Shown piece after piece: positions 25,620 to 33,996 of a stretch of DNA of 64,000 nucleotides. The notes beneath the pieces were generated by a model, which made no database searches, was not told the DNA's origin, and saw only the letters and a program-made list of their open reading frames with translations. Every line of letters starts with the position of its first letter. The stretch's first letter is position 1. This stretch comes from Acidobacterium capsulatum ATCC 51196 (GTDB lineage: Bacteria > Acidobacteriota > Terriglobia > Terriglobales > Acidobacteriaceae), in assembly GCF_000022565.1 (NCBI RefSeq), contig NC_012483.1, positions 2,108,001 to 2,172,000 of the forward strand. The letters run 5' to 3'. Both the position numbers and the translations under genes were made by a program.

Positions 25620-26961
25620 GACGTGAAAATCCTCTGACTCTCCAGCTCTTTTCCGCCGACTGGAAGAGGTACACCCCAAGAATATCGATGAGCGGCTCCA
25701 GCGGATGGCGGAAGCGCGCATGCACCGTGATGAGGTAATAGGTGACCGGCAGCAGGGCAAAGGCCCAGAAGAAGAGCCACCGGCCGGCAGCTTTGCGCCG
25801 CAGGGCCAGCGCCAGCCCAAAGAGCCCGGCCAGGCTCGTGAACTCAAAATTGAGACTGCGGCCAAGATCAGCCCACCACTTGGGGCTGGCAGCCGCCGGA
25901 ACCCCGGCCCAGTACATGTAAATGCGCTTGGGCGTCAGCCGCCAGAAGTGGCCGGGATGCCTGGCCAGATAGGCTTTGGTCTCCTGCATGTGCCACTGCA
26001 TCCAGGCAATCTCACCCATCTGGCGGTACTTGCGCATCTGCACGGGGTCTTGAAAAGGCTGGTCATACTCGCGAATCATGCCGGTCGAGCCGGGCCCGTT
26101 GCCGTCAAAAAACTCGAAACCAAAGTCAGACCGCACCGGGATGAAGTGATGGAAAACCACCCAGTTGCGATAGACCCACGGCGCGAGGCAGCCCAGAAAG
26201 ATCACTGCCGCCATGGTGCCGTAAGCCAGTTGGCGCTTCCATCGGGGAGAGCCCCACAGAATCCAGAGGCCGCACGCCGGCAAAAAGAGCTGCAGCGAGG
26301 GATTGCTGAATGCAATCAGCGCCCACAGCACGGCAAACAGCGCCCACCGGCCGGGAGTGGCCCCCTCGGCGCGTGCCTCGCCCGGCTCGCCGATGCCGCG
26401 CATTCTGAGCGCCAGCGCCAGCACCCATGCGAAGAGCATGCAGGTCAGCGACATCTCCCAGACCCAGCGCTCGTCGTATTGCAGCGCGGCGGGATACAAC
26501 GCCCAGATCCACGTGGCCCACACCGCCACTTTGCGGGAGAAGCAGCGGCGGGCAATCTGCCAGACGGCCGGCAGGGTGAACGCGCCGAAGACGCAGTTGA
26601 GAGCCAGCGTCACCCAGGCCGAGAGCGGCGAGTAGTCGCCAAACACCTTGAAAATGCCGGCCAGCAGCCACGGATAGAGCGGCGGCTCCCAGGCCGTGGG
26701 ACCGCTCAAGCCCCAAAAAGGATTGCCGTAGCCATGCCCGGTCACCAGCGAATGCGCGATGCGGCCCATCTCGTAGCCGAACTCGAAATGGTTCCAGTGC
26801 GTGCGGATGTGCCAGGTGTGCGCAAAGGTCATGTAGCCCAGGCGCAGCACGAGGCCCACCCAGAAGATCACCCAGGGGAAGCGCGCGAGGGCGCCGCCGT
26901 TCGGGGCTTCGGCCGCGGCCGTGGGGCGGGGCAAAGATGAGGATCGAGGAGATTCAGCCAT
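25612..26961 (-). CDS. GT39/ArnT-like membrane glycosyltransferase
   Basis: A 449-residue polytopic protein (about 10 helices) resembling the PMT/ArnT (GT-C) superfamily. These use polyprenyl-phosphate sugars on the periplasmic face. Typical features are an N-terminal helix followed by an acidic/aromatic loop with PTAWEPPLYPWLLAGIFKVFGD (GT-C first loop) and NRNWVVFHHFIPV-like membrane-proximal segments (YRNWVVFHHFIPVRSD, FEFFDGNGPGS). The C-terminal VHARFRHPLEPLIDILGVYLF fits the same class. It is the first gene of an operon with the epimerase and is divergent from rpmB. Acceptor and donor are unknown. Confidence 0.8.
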   Translation of the reverse strand: MAESPRSSSLPRPTAAAEAPNGGALARFPWVIFWVGLVLRLGYMTFAHTWHIRTHWNHFEFGYEMGRIAHSLVTGHGYGNPFWGLSGPTAWEPPLYPWLLAGIFKVFGDYSPLSAWVTLALNCVFGAFTLPAVWQIARRCFSRKVAVWATWIWALYPAALQYDERWVWEMSLTCMLFAWVLALALRMRGIGEPGEARAEGATPGRWALFAVLWALIAFSNPSLQLFLPACGLWILWGSPRWKRQLAYGTMAAVIFLGCLAPWVYRNWVVFHHFIPVRSDFGFEFFDGNGPGSTGMIREYDQPFQDPVQMRKYRQMGEIAWMQWHMQETKAYLARHPGHFWRLTPKRIYMYWAGVPAAASPKWWADLGRSLNFEFTSLAGLFGLALALRRKAAGRWLFFWAFALLPVTYYLITVHARFRHPLEPLIDILGVYLFQSAEKSWRVRGFSRHA

Positions 26962-26980
26962 GCGGTATTGCCATTCTAAT

Positions 26981-27009
26981 TTGCCCTCCGGCTCCGGCTG
27001 GGCTACACT
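26981..27009 (+). promoter_or_regulatory. Candidate promoter of rpmB
   Basis: TTGCCC (26981-26986), a 17-bp spacer and TACACT (27004-27009). A start near 27016 would give an unusually long leader of about 135 nt for a ribosomal protein gene. Confidence 0.45.
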
Positions 27010-27152
27010 TAGAGTTCGGCACCAGAGTGGGCATCAGTTTGTCTGCATGGGCGCCGGGAAGCAGGCCGGATCGCGCGGCAGTTTGTGAGCCGCAGCCCTC
27101 GGCCAGCCCGGGCGCAACTGGTCTGATATACCCAAGTTTTTCGGAGTGAGTC

Positions 27153-27344
27153 ATGGCTCAGGTCTGCGAAATCTGCGGCAAAGGCCCGCAGTTCGGCAAC
27201 AACATCTCGCACGCGCACAATGTGACGCGCCGCCGCTGGAACGTCAATCTGCGTCCGGTCAAGGTCAAGGTTGGCCCCACAGCCAACAAGCGGGTGCGCG
27301 TCTGCACCAGCTGCATCAAGTCCGGCAAGATCACCAAGGCGTAA
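27153..27344 (+). CDS. rpmB: 50S ribosomal protein L28
   Basis: Ribosomal protein bL28 of the large subunit (63 residues). It carries two Cys pairs, Cys5/Cys8 (CEIC) and Cys51/Cys54 (CTSC), so it is the zinc-binding C+ form, which in bacteria with a C- paralogue can be replaced under zinc starvation. The core [24 protein letters not shown] is typical. GGAGTGAGTC precedes the ATG. Monocistronic, with a strong terminator. Confidence 0.96.
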   Translation: MAQVCEICGKGPQFGNNISHAHNVTRRRWNVNLRPVKVKVGPTANKRVRVCTSCIKSGKITKA

Positions 27345-28542
27345 GCCTGGCCTTGCGGCCTTTGCCCTCGCGGCTTGAATTCGATTGCGCCAAGTAAAAA
27401 GCTCCTCGCGTGAGGAGCTTTTTCATGGCTGTGAGCTTCGCCCGCGACGACGGCGCTCCCCCTGCGCCGGCCACCGTCTGCACATGCGGGCCGGGCGAAG
27501 ACTGATTCGCGGGCACAGGGGCCGGGGTATATCCCCTGGGCGCGATGCGGCCCGTGGCCGGCATGGCGGTGATGGCTTTGCGAATCGACGCCTCGGGCGC
27601 GCTGCGGTCAAAGCGCACGCCGTCTCCCTCCCGCACCACGCCCAGCTTCTTCCATAGCGCCGTTAGATCCACCTTGACCGGATGATCGCCCATGCGGGCA
27701 TAAAGGTCTTCGAGCACATGCGTGCCGGTGGCGGCATCGCCCACGGCCAGCGCCTTTGTGAGCGGCCAGTTCTGGCTGATGTTGCCGCCATGATTCACAA
27801 TGCCGCGCAGCGCGTCCTCAAGCCCCATGCGATTGTGCGTCTGCTCGCGAATCTCCACGTCGGCCAGCAGGCAGAACTGCGCGCCGCCCCAGTAGGTGAG
27901 CCCCCAGGTTTGCGTGAGGTCGAGGCCTTTGTCGCCGGGCGGCGGATCGCCCTGCGGCATGTCGCGCATCATGTCCCACCAGATTTTGCGCGCGGGCAAC
28001 AGCCCGTTATGCACGCGGGCGACCGGCTCAATATAGGTCGCGAGGCCTTCTTCGATCCAATGATGATCGTCCTGCTGGGTAGGAAAGGCCGTATGCACCA
28101 TCTCGTGCGTCATCATCCAGTCGCGGTTCAGATCGTCCGCTGTGGTGTGCTGGCCGATGCGCATGCGCGTGAAGGCCGGATTGCCGCCCACATCGCCCCA
28201 TGTGGTGCCCTGCAGCACCCCCTCGCGGCCCGGAGCGGGCACAATCAGAATGCGGTCGAGCGATACCGGAAAACGCCCGTAGTAGGTCGCGACAGAGCTG
28301 GCGGCATTCTTCACCCAGTCGAGCACCTGCGCCGTGGAAAGGTCGAGCGGCCCGGGGGCGAAATCCACCTGAATCACCGAACCGTCGATGCGAAATGTGG
28401 CGGAATGCGCTACAGGGGCGCGCCACGGCGGACCCCAGAAGCCATGATGCGGGGGCGGCCACTGCTGCGCCCGGCTGACCGCGGGCACGGCGAGCAGCGA
28501 AAGCAAAGCGAGAGCGAGCGGCAAAGACCGGCGGAGTTTCAC
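27331..28542 (-). CDS. Secreted metallopeptidase-like protein (HEMVH)
   Basis: A 403-residue exported protein. A GTG start ([26 protein letters not shown]) gives a clean signal peptide; the longer ATG ORF adds 39 unsupported residues. The zinc motif HEMVH (about 145-149) is followed 14 residues later by [12 protein letters not shown], so the two His and the downstream Glu of a gluzincin are present. The rest resembles M1/M61-like or DUF peptidases with unclear substrate. The last 30 codons run through the rpmB-side terminator hairpin (27396-27423) to a TGA at 27331, which is unusual; the end may be shorter in practice. Convergent with rpmB. Confidence 0.68.
   Translation of the reverse strand: MKLRRSLPLALALLSLLAVPAVSRAQQWPPPHHGFWGPPWRAPVAHSATFRIDGSVIQVDFAPGPLDLSTAQVLDWVKNAASSVATYYGRFPVSLDRILIVPAPGREGVLQGTTWGDVGGNPAFTRMRIGQHTTADDLNRDWMMTHEMVHTAFPTQQDDHHWIEEGLATYIEPVARVHNGLLPARKIWWDMMRDMPQGDPPPGDKGLDLTQTWGLTYWGGAQFCLLADVEIREQTHNRMGLEDALRGIVNHGGNISQNWPLTKALAVGDAATGTHVLEDLYARMGDHPVKVDLTALWKKLGVVREGDGVRFDRSAPEASIRKAITAMPATGRIAPRGYTPAPVPANQSSPGPHVQTVAGAGGAPSSRAKLTAMKKLLTRGAFYLAQSNSSREGKGRKARLTPW
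27396..27423. terminator. Bidirectional terminator after rpmB
   Basis: AAAAAGCTCCTC and GAGGAGCTTTTT form a perfect 12-bp stem around GCGT (27408-27411), with A/U tracts on both sides. It lies inside the 3' end of the convergent metallopeptidase ORF. Confidence 0.85.
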
Positions 28543-28630
28543 TGCCCCGTTAGACGGGGAATATGGGCGGGAGTCCACACGGGGAGCAGATTTCTTTCCG
28601 CCTGGCAAAACGCGCCGGGCATGGCCGTCC

Positions 28631-29386
28631 TCAGCCCGCAAAAAAGATGCGGTACACAAACATGCTGCCGATCAGCAGCAACCAGATCCAGAGGGCGAAG
28701 CGCAGCGGACGCTTTGGCACCCGGGGCGCGAGCAATGTGCCCAGCACCGCGCCGATGGCGCCGCCCTCCACCATGTGCAGCAGCAGATGCGCGTTGAGCG
28801 TATGTGCAAACCAGTGCGCGCTGCCGCCCAGCAGGGAGAGCGTGAAGCCGAAGAGAATGTCAGTGCCGACCACCTGCGCGGGCGTGAGCTGGGTGAGCGT
28901 CAGCAGGGCGGCGCTGCCGAGGGCTCCGGCTCCGGCGGAGGAAAAGCCCACCTCCGCGCCGACAGGCAGCATCAGCAGCGGCAGCAGGCGCAGCTTGTTC
29001 TGATTCTCAGGGCGCGCCGTGACCGGGCGGAAGGAAAAGATAATTTGATAGACCGCCGTAAAGATGAGGATGAGGCCGAGCACGCCTTCCACCCCGCGCT
29101 CGGCGCCGGGACCGGCAAAGCGCCGCAGCAGCAGCGCGCCGATCAGCACGCCGGGCGCGCCGCCCGCCAGCATGAAGCCCAGCACCTTCCATGAGACGTT
29201 TTTGCGCCAGATCTGCGCGGGCACCAGAATCAGCTTCACGGCGGCCGAGTACATCAGGCCCACCGTGACCGCCACCACGGCGGGCACATGCAGAAACAGG
29301 ATCAGCAGCGGCACCGTGATGGTGCCCGCTCCGACGCCGGTGAGCGCGATGAACGCGGCGATCAGACCGCCAAGAAGATATTGCAT
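28631..29386 (-). CDS. TauE/SafE family sulfite/sulfonate-type transporter
   Basis: A 251-residue membrane protein with about eight helices, showing the two-fold TauE/SafE repeat: an N-terminal LTGVGAGTITVPLLILFLHVPAVVAVTVGLMYS and a second half ending PAQVVGTDILFGFTLSLLGGSAHWF. The family moves sulfite, sulfoacetate or related sulfur anions across the inner membrane. It begins 9 bp after cysH and is the last gene of the cysDNH operon, so export of excess sulfite or uptake of a sulfur anion is the likely role. Direction of transport is not decided by sequence. Confidence 0.85.
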   Translation of the reverse strand: MQYLLGGLIAAFIALTGVGAGTITVPLLILFLHVPAVVAVTVGLMYSAAVKLILVPAQIWRKNVSWKVLGFMLAGGAPGVLIGALLLRRFAGPGAERGVEGVLGLILIFTAVYQIIFSFRPVTARPENQNKLRLLPLLMLPVGAEVGFSSAGAGALGSAALLTLTQLTPAQVVGTDILFGFTLSLLGGSAHWFAHTLNAHLLLHMVEGGAIGAVLGTLLAPRVPKRPLRFALWIWLLLIGSMFVYRIFFAG

Positions 29387-29395
29387 CCGATACGG

Positions 29396-30115
29396 TTACG
29401 ATTGCGCCGGTGCGGCCTGAATGTGAATGCCGCACTCCACTTTGCGGCCGCCCCAGCGGCCCGAGCGCGGATCGTTGGGATCAGACGGCAGAAAGGTGCA
29501 GGGCTCGCAGCCGATGGAAGAGTAGCCCTTGTCATAAAGCGACAGCAGCGGAATGCCGTAGTGCTGGCAGGCGTACCAGACGTCTTTGGTGGTCCAGTCG
29601 GCGAGCGGGCTCACCTTGAGCACCTGCTGGCCGCCGGGCAGCGTGAAGGGTGCGGACTCCTCGAGCGCGGCGCGGCTCTTTGCCTGCTCGCGGCGCAGGC
29701 CCGTGAACCAGATTTTGTAACCGGCAACGGCACGAAAGAGCGGCTCAACTTTGCGCAGGCCGCAGCAGCGGTCAGGGCTCTGCTGATAGAGCAGGCCAAA
29801 CTCGGCCTCCTGCTCGGCAACAGTTTTCGCGGGCAACAGATTGATGAGGTTCACCTTCCATGCCTCGGCGATCTGGTCGCGGTAGGCATAGGTCTCGGCA
29901 AAGTGATAGCCGGTATCGAGAAACAGCGTAGGAATCTCGGGACGAAGCTCAAGGGCGAGCTTCAGCAGCAGCACATCCTCAGCCTGAAAGCTGCACGTGA
30001 TGCAGACATCTTCGTTGGCAGGCGCAGAGGCAAAGGCCTGCTGCAGGTGGCCGCGCACGCGCGCCAGCTTCTCGCTCAATTCAGGACTCAGAGTCCCGCT
30101 GCTGTTCTCGCTCAT
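29396..30115 (-). CDS. cysH: Assimilatory APS/PAPS reductase CysH, iron-sulfur type
   Basis: Reduces adenylylated sulfate to sulfite using a thioredoxin-type donor. The 239 residues contain the PP-loop fold (CSFQAEDVLLLK) and the catalytic ECGIH end (Cys228). The four cysteines expected to bind a [4Fe-4S] cluster are Cys117-Cys118 (RCCGLRKVEPL) and Cys203/Cys206 (GCEPC). This CC...CxxC set marks reductases that act on APS rather than PAPS, consistent with the loss of an APS kinase P-loop in the upstream CysN. AGGAGCAATCG precedes the ATG. Third gene of the operon. Confidence 0.92.
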   Translation of the reverse strand: MSENSSGTLSPELSEKLARVRGHLQQAFASAPANEDVCITCSFQAEDVLLLKLALELRPEIPTLFLDTGYHFAETYAYRDQIAEAWKVNLINLLPAKTVAEQEAEFGLLYQQSPDRCCGLRKVEPLFRAVAGYKIWFTGLRREQAKSRAALEESAPFTLPGGQQVLKVSPLADWTTKDVWYACQHYGIPLLSLYDKGYSSIGCEPCTFLPSDPNDPRSGRWGGRKVECGIHIQAAPAQS

Positions 30116-30124
30116 CGATTGCTC

Positions 30125-31810
30125 CTATTGCAGTACCTTGTGTTCGCGCAGATGCCGGATCAACGCGGCCACCGCGGCGTTCAGGTCATCGGTCTCCACG
30201 GTCAGCGACGCGCCGCCGTCAAAGCTCAGTTCAGCGGGGGCGGGGCCCTCCTGATGCACGAGCACCAGAACGCCGGCTGAGGTCAGCGCCGCATGCAGCC
30301 CTGGCGCACGCTGCAAGGCGCGCACGGTGACCGCGCCCAGATCAAAGAGCGCATGCTCCAGCACATCGGCAAGTTCGGCGGGACCGGTGAGCTCAACCAC
30401 CATGCCCTCATGACCCCAGCGCTGTGCGCGCAACTCGGGCGTCACGGGACCACGGCGCATGGCGCTCAGCTCTTCGCGATGCAGCGCGCGCACCATGCCG
30501 GCCGCGACCGTCGCGTTGGTCTTGGCATCGATGAGCACAAAGGCTCCGGTCGAGCGCAGGTCCGCATAGCGATCGAGCGCCAGCGGCCGCCGCGTCTCAA
30601 TCTCGACGACGCCGATCTCATTCATCGCGAGGCTGACGGCCGGGGATTGATCAAGCGTGCCGACATCGACACGATGCAGTACGCGCAGCGAACGCACCGG
30701 CACGCTGTGGCTGGTGTGCTTGAGCAGATAACGCCGCTCAGGATCGAGCGCTTCGGCGTCCATCCAGACGAGCGAGGCATCGAATCGCCGCGCCAGTTGC
30801 GCCTGCGAGTCGCTGTGCGTGATGAGGTCACCGCGGCTGATGTCGAGCTCGTCTTCGAGAGTGAGCGTGACGGAGAGCGGCGCCGGCGCCTCCGCGAGAT
30901 CACCGTCAAAGGTGACGATGCGCTCGACGCGCGAACTGCGGCCCGAGGGCAGCACCGTGATGTCATCGCCCACGCGCACCGTTCCCGAGGCAATTTGCCC
31001 GGCGAAGCCGCGGAAGTTCTGATTCGGCCGCACGACGCGCTGCACCGGAAAGCGCAGGGCGGCCTCGCCCGCGCCTTCGACGCTCGGCAGCGATTCGAGC
31101 AGTTCCAACAGCGACGGCCCCGTGTACCAGGGCGTCTCTGGCGAGCGATGCACCACGTTGACGCCGAGCAGCGCGCTCACCGGCAAAAAGTAGAGATTGG
31201 CTTTGAGGTTGCCCGCGCTGGCGCTCTCAAGAAACGCGGCAAACTCGCGCTGAATCTCGTCAAAGACCTGCTGGCTGTAGTCCACCAGATCCATTTTGTT
31301 GACGGCTACCAGAATGTGGCGCACGCCCAGCAGCGAAGCAATATAGGCATGCCGGCGCGACTGGATGAGCACACCTTTGCGCGCATCGACCAGCACAATG
31401 GCCGCGTCGGCCGTGGATGCGCCGGTGGCCATGTTGCGTGTGTACTGCTCGTGGCCGGGTGTGTCGGCAATGATGAATTTGCGCCGCGCGGTTGCAAAGT
31501 AGCGATAGGCCACGTCAATGGTGATGCCCTGCTCGCGCTCGGCACGCAGGCCGTCGGTGAGCAGCGCAAAGTCAAGCTGGCCCGCGCCGGTGGTGCCTTT
31601 GCCCTCAATGGAGCGCACATGATCGTCATAGACGCTGCGCGTGTCATAGAGCAGGCGGCCAATCAGCGTGGACTTGCCGTCATCGACCGAGCCGGCGGTG
31701 GAGAAGCGGAAGAGGTCCTTGCCGCGCTCCTGAGCGAGAAACTCGTCGATGGAAAACGGGGCGGCCAGATCATTTTGTAACTGTTTTGATTCCAAACCCG
31801 GAGAAGACAT
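30125..31810 (-). CDS. cysN: Sulfate adenylyltransferase GTPase subunit with degenerate APS-kinase tail
   Basis: Large subunit of ATP sulfurylase, a GTPase of the elongation-factor type that powers APS formation with CysD. The start MSSPGLESKQL lies 1 base after the cysD stop. G1 is AGSVDDGKSTLIGRL, G3 DTPGHEQ, G4 NKMD, followed by two beta-barrel domains. Residues about 465-561 form an extra tail beginning WGHEGMVVELTGPAELADVL. It aligns with both ends of APS kinase (LTGxSGxGKST... and ...LxTDxLxxxxAxxxILxYL) but lacks the P-loop and the catalytic middle, so it should not phosphorylate APS. Confidence 0.92.
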   Translation of the reverse strand: MSSPGLESKQLQNDLAAPFSIDEFLAQERGKDLFRFSTAGSVDDGKSTLIGRLLYDTRSVYDDHVRSIEGKGTTGAGQLDFALLTDGLRAEREQGITIDVAYRYFATARRKFIIADTPGHEQYTRNMATGASTADAAIVLVDARKGVLIQSRRHAYIASLLGVRHILVAVNKMDLVDYSQQVFDEIQREFAAFLESASAGNLKANLYFLPVSALLGVNVVHRSPETPWYTGPSLLELLESLPSVEGAGEAALRFPVQRVVRPNQNFRGFAGQIASGTVRVGDDITVLPSGRSSRVERIVTFDGDLAEAPAPLSVTLTLEDELDISRGDLITHSDSQAQLARRFDASLVWMDAEALDPERRYLLKHTSHSVPVRSLRVLHRVDVGTLDQSPAVSLAMNEIGVVEIETRRPLALDRYADLRSTGAFVLIDAKTNATVAAGMVRALHREELSAMRRGPVTPELRAQRWGHEGMVVELTGPAELADVLEHALFDLGAVTVRALQRAPGLHAALTSAGVLVLVHQEGPAPAELSFDGGASLTVETDDLNAAVAALIRHLREHKVLQ

Positions 31811-31811
31811 T

Positions 31812-32768
31812 TTAGAAATACCCCTCCCGCTTCTTGATCTCCATGGAGCCTTCCTGATCGTGGTCAATCACGCGGTTGGCGCGCTCTGAGGAGCGGAACG
31901 ACAACAGCTCGGCGATGATCTTCGGCAGCGTGTCCGCGTCAGAACGAATGGCGCCGGTGCAGGGGCTGCAGCCCAGCGAACGCAGCCGCGAGCGGACCAT
32001 CTGCGGCTTCTCGCCGGGCCAGGCCACGAAGTCCTGCTCAATGGGCAGCAGGGTTTCTCCGCGCACATACATGGGCCGCTCTTTCGCGTAGTAGAGATCG
32101 ACGATGGGGATGTTTTCTTCGTGGATGTATTGCCACACATCCATCTCGGTCCAGTTGGAGAGCGGGAAGACGCGAATGCTCTCGCCCGGATGGATGCGCG
32201 CGTTGTAGAGGTTCCACAACTCGGGGCGCTGATTCTTGGGGTCCCACTGGCCGCTGCCGTCGCGGAAGGAGTAGATGCGCTCCTTGGCGCGCGCCTTTTC
32301 CTCATCGCGGCGCGCACCGCCAAAGGCCGCGTCAAAGCCATAGTGGCGCAGCGCGTCGAGCAGCGCCTGCGTCTTGAGCAGCGCGCAGCAGCGCTTGGTG
32401 TCGAGCGCGATGGGGTTGGTTCCGGCGGCGATGGCGGGCTCATTGCGCCACACCAGCAGCTCCGCGCCAATGGATTTGGCCATGTTGTCGCGGAACTCAA
32501 GCATCTCGGCAAACTTGAAGCCGGTGTCAATGTGCAGCAGCGGAAACGGAATGGGCCCGGGATAGAAGGCTTTTTCCGCCAGCCGCAGCATCACCGAGGA
32601 GTCTTTGCCGATGGAGTACAGCATGACGGGCCGCTCGAACTCCGAGGCCACTTCCCTGAGGATGTGGATGCTCTCGGCTTCGAGCAGCCGCAGATGGCTG
32701 AGACGCGCCGCGCGGTCAGAGCCGTGAGAGAGAGTTTGAGAAGAGGCAGATTGCTCGGTGGCCAGCAT
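31812..32768 (-). CDS. cysD: Sulfate adenylyltransferase subunit 2
   Basis: Catalytic subunit of ATP sulfurylase (318 residues), which adenylates sulfate to APS using ATP. The PP-loop [10 protein letters not shown] is at about 52-61, followed by [12 protein letters not shown] and the C-terminal block [25 protein letters not shown], shared by all CysD. First gene of cysD-cysN-cysH-tauE on the minus strand. TTTTGAGGTTCT precedes the ATG. The 120 bases between it and the Cys-rich leader ORF contain two hairpins (32806-32832 and 32783-32795) that could mediate attenuation. Confidence 0.95.
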   Translation of the reverse strand: MLATEQSASSQTLSHGSDRAARLSHLRLLEAESIHILREVASEFERPVMLYSIGKDSSVMLRLAEKAFYPGPIPFPLLHIDTGFKFAEMLEFRDNMAKSIGAELLVWRNEPAIAAGTNPIALDTKRCCALLKTQALLDALRHYGFDAAFGGARRDEEKARAKERIYSFRDGSGQWDPKNQRPELWNLYNARIHPGESIRVFPLSNWTEMDVWQYIHEENIPIVDLYYAKERPMYVRGETLLPIEQDFVAWPGEKPQMVRSRLRSLGCSPCTGAIRSDADTLPKIIAELLSFRSSERANRVIDHDQEGSMEIKKREGYF

Positions 32769-32782
32769 AGAACCTCAAAATA

Positions 32783-32795
32783 GTCGCCGTGCGAC
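32783..32795 (-). promoter_or_regulatory. Small hairpin before cysD ribosome site
   Basis: GTCGC/GCGAC, a 5-bp stem with a CGT loop, directly upstream of the cysD Shine-Dalgarno. It may influence cysD translation. Confidence 0.3.
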
Positions 32796-32805
32796 GGTGC
32801 TGAGA

Positions 32806-32832
32806 GAAGAATCCGGGTAGGGCAGATTCTTC
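32806..32832 (-). promoter_or_regulatory. 8-bp hairpin in cysD leader
   Basis: GAAGAATC (32806-32813) and GATTCTTC (32825-32832) pair perfectly around an 11-base loop. It lies between the Cys leader ORF and cysD. No U-tract follows, so it is not a standard intrinsic terminator; a role in attenuation is inferred. Confidence 0.45.
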
Positions 32833-32888
32833 AGAAAAATGTGGTTCAGCAAACTTTGGGTGTGACAAGCAGGAAGGGCTGCGCGCAG

Positions 32889-32981
32889 TCAACAACAACA
32901 GCACATGCACGCACGGACGAAGCCGCGACACGCGCAACAGGCGTGGCAACAACAGCAGCGAAGGTGGGAAGTGCTCTTCAT
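32889..32981 (-). CDS. Cys-rich leader peptide, candidate cysteine attenuator
   Basis: ATG at 32981 to TGA at 32889 encodes 30 residues, 12 of them Cys: RCCCCHACCACRG in the middle and ACMCCCC at the very end, with the last four codons before the stop all Cys (TGC, TGT, TGT, TGT). It lies between msrB and cysD on the same strand, so ribosomes would stall on it when charged Cys-tRNA is scarce. No Shine-Dalgarno is visible; a weak TTGTTC-17-TACCCT element (33025-32997) would place transcription start about 8 bases before the ATG, a nearly leaderless mRNA. Poly-Cys leader ORFs before sulfur genes are known from mycobacteria; here the role is inferred. Confidence 0.6.
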   Translation of the reverse strand: MKSTSHLRCCCCHACCACRGFVRACMCCCC

Positions 32982-33027
32982 CCGTGATTGTTGATGAGGG
33001 TAACAGAGGCCGCCCGGCCGAACAACC

Positions 33028-33423
33028 CTATTTCTCTTTTTCAAAGCGCAGCGAGGCGGAATTGATGCAATAGCGCAGGCCCGTCGGGCGGGGTCCGTCA
33101 GGGAAAACGTGCCCCAGGTGGCCGCCGCAGCGCGCGCAGGTGACCTCAATGCGGCGCATGCCGTGGCTGTTGTCCTCATGCGCTTCGACGGCGGCATTTT
33201 CGGCCGGATTCCAGAAACTCGGCCATCCGCTGCCGGACTCAAACTTGGTGTCGCTCTTGAACAGCAGCGCTCCGCAGGCGGCGCAGTGATAGGCTCCGCT
33301 GTCGTGATTGCGGTAGAGCGCGCCGGTGAATGCAGGCTCCGTGCCCTTTTGCCGCAGGATGTAGTACTGCTCCGGGGTCAGCTCTTCGCGCCACTCGGCG
33401 TCGCTCTTCTGAATCTTGTCCAT
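33028..33423 (-). CDS. msrB: Peptide-methionine (R)-S-oxide reductase
   Basis: Repairs methionine-R-sulfoxide in proteins using thioredoxin. At 131 residues it has the MsrB fold: zinc ligands Cys47/Cys50 (CAAC) and Cys96/Cys99 (CARC), the catalytic Cys119 in [11 protein letters not shown], and [10 protein letters not shown]. There is no signal peptide, so it acts in the cytoplasm. Its stop is about 50 bp upstream of the Cys-rich leader ORF, same strand, so it may share read-through transcripts with the sulfate operon. Confidence 0.95.
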   Translation of the reverse strand: MDKIQKSDAEWREELTPEQYYILRQKGTEPAFTGALYRNHDSGAYHCAACGALLFKSDTKFESGSGWPSFWNPAENAAVEAHEDNSHGMRRIEVTCARCGGHLGHVFPDGPRPTGLRYCINSASLRFEKEK

Positions 33424-33466
33424 GATGTTCTCCTTCTCTCTTGAGATTTAGAATGCGCGCCAACGG

Positions 33467-33856
33467 TTACAGTTTTGCAATCACTTCGATTTCCACCAGC
33501 GCATCCTTGGGCAGCGCCGCCACGGCCACCGTGGACCGCGCCGGAGCCACCTCGCCCTCGGGCGCAAAATAGCGGGCATAGATCGCGTTCATGGCAGCGA
33601 AGTCGCTCATCTGCTTGAGGAAGACGGTGGTTTTCACCACCTGCTGCATGCCGGCGCCGGCCGCGGCCAGCACGGCCTTGAGGTTTTCGCAGACGCGCAC
33701 GGTCTGCTCCTCGATGCCGCCCGAGGACATTGCGCCGGTCTGGGGATCGAGCGCCACCTGCCCGGATGTGTAGAGAAAATCGCCCACGCGCACGGCCTGC
33801 GAATAAGGCCCAATTGCCTCTGGAGCACCTTTGGTTGCCACTGCCTGCTTGCTCAT
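33467..33856 (-). CDS. RidA family reactive intermediate deaminase
   Basis: RidA/YjgF-type protein (129 residues) that hydrolyses reactive enamine/imine intermediates formed by PLP enzymes. Conserved positions: GPYSQAVRVGDFLYTSGQ, Arg107 in APARSTVAV and Glu122 in ALVEIEVIA. I start at MSKQAVATKGAPEAIG; the longer in-frame start would add 47 residues of non-conserved sequence. It lies 43 bp upstream of msrB on the same strand and is divergent from the VWA gene. Confidence 0.9.
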   Translation of the reverse strand: MSKQAVATKGAPEAIGPYSQAVRVGDFLYTSGQVALDPQTGAMSSGGIEEQTVRVCENLKAVLAAAGAGMQQVVKTTVFLKQMSDFAAMNAIYARYFAPEGEVAPARSTVAVAALPKDALVEIEVIAKL

Positions 33857-33996
33857 GGGTTTGATTGTGCCGCGACCGCCCCGGGCAGAGCAAACCGGAG
33901 CCTGCGGCGGCCACGCCCAGAAATTGCGCCGGGAAGCCGGGCGGCCCTGCTCACCCCGGGCGGGCAGCAACGTCTTGCTAAGATAATGGCAGGCCA

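Noticed and set aside
24570-25865. 431-residue version of the epimerase
   Set aside because: The extra 82 residues lie inside the GT39-like gene in another frame; MPKALVTGGAG is the true start.
32716-32952. Overlapping 78-codon minus ORF across the Cys leader region
   Set aside because: Different frame, no Cys enrichment and no ribosome site; the 30-codon ORF explains the TGT/TGC run.
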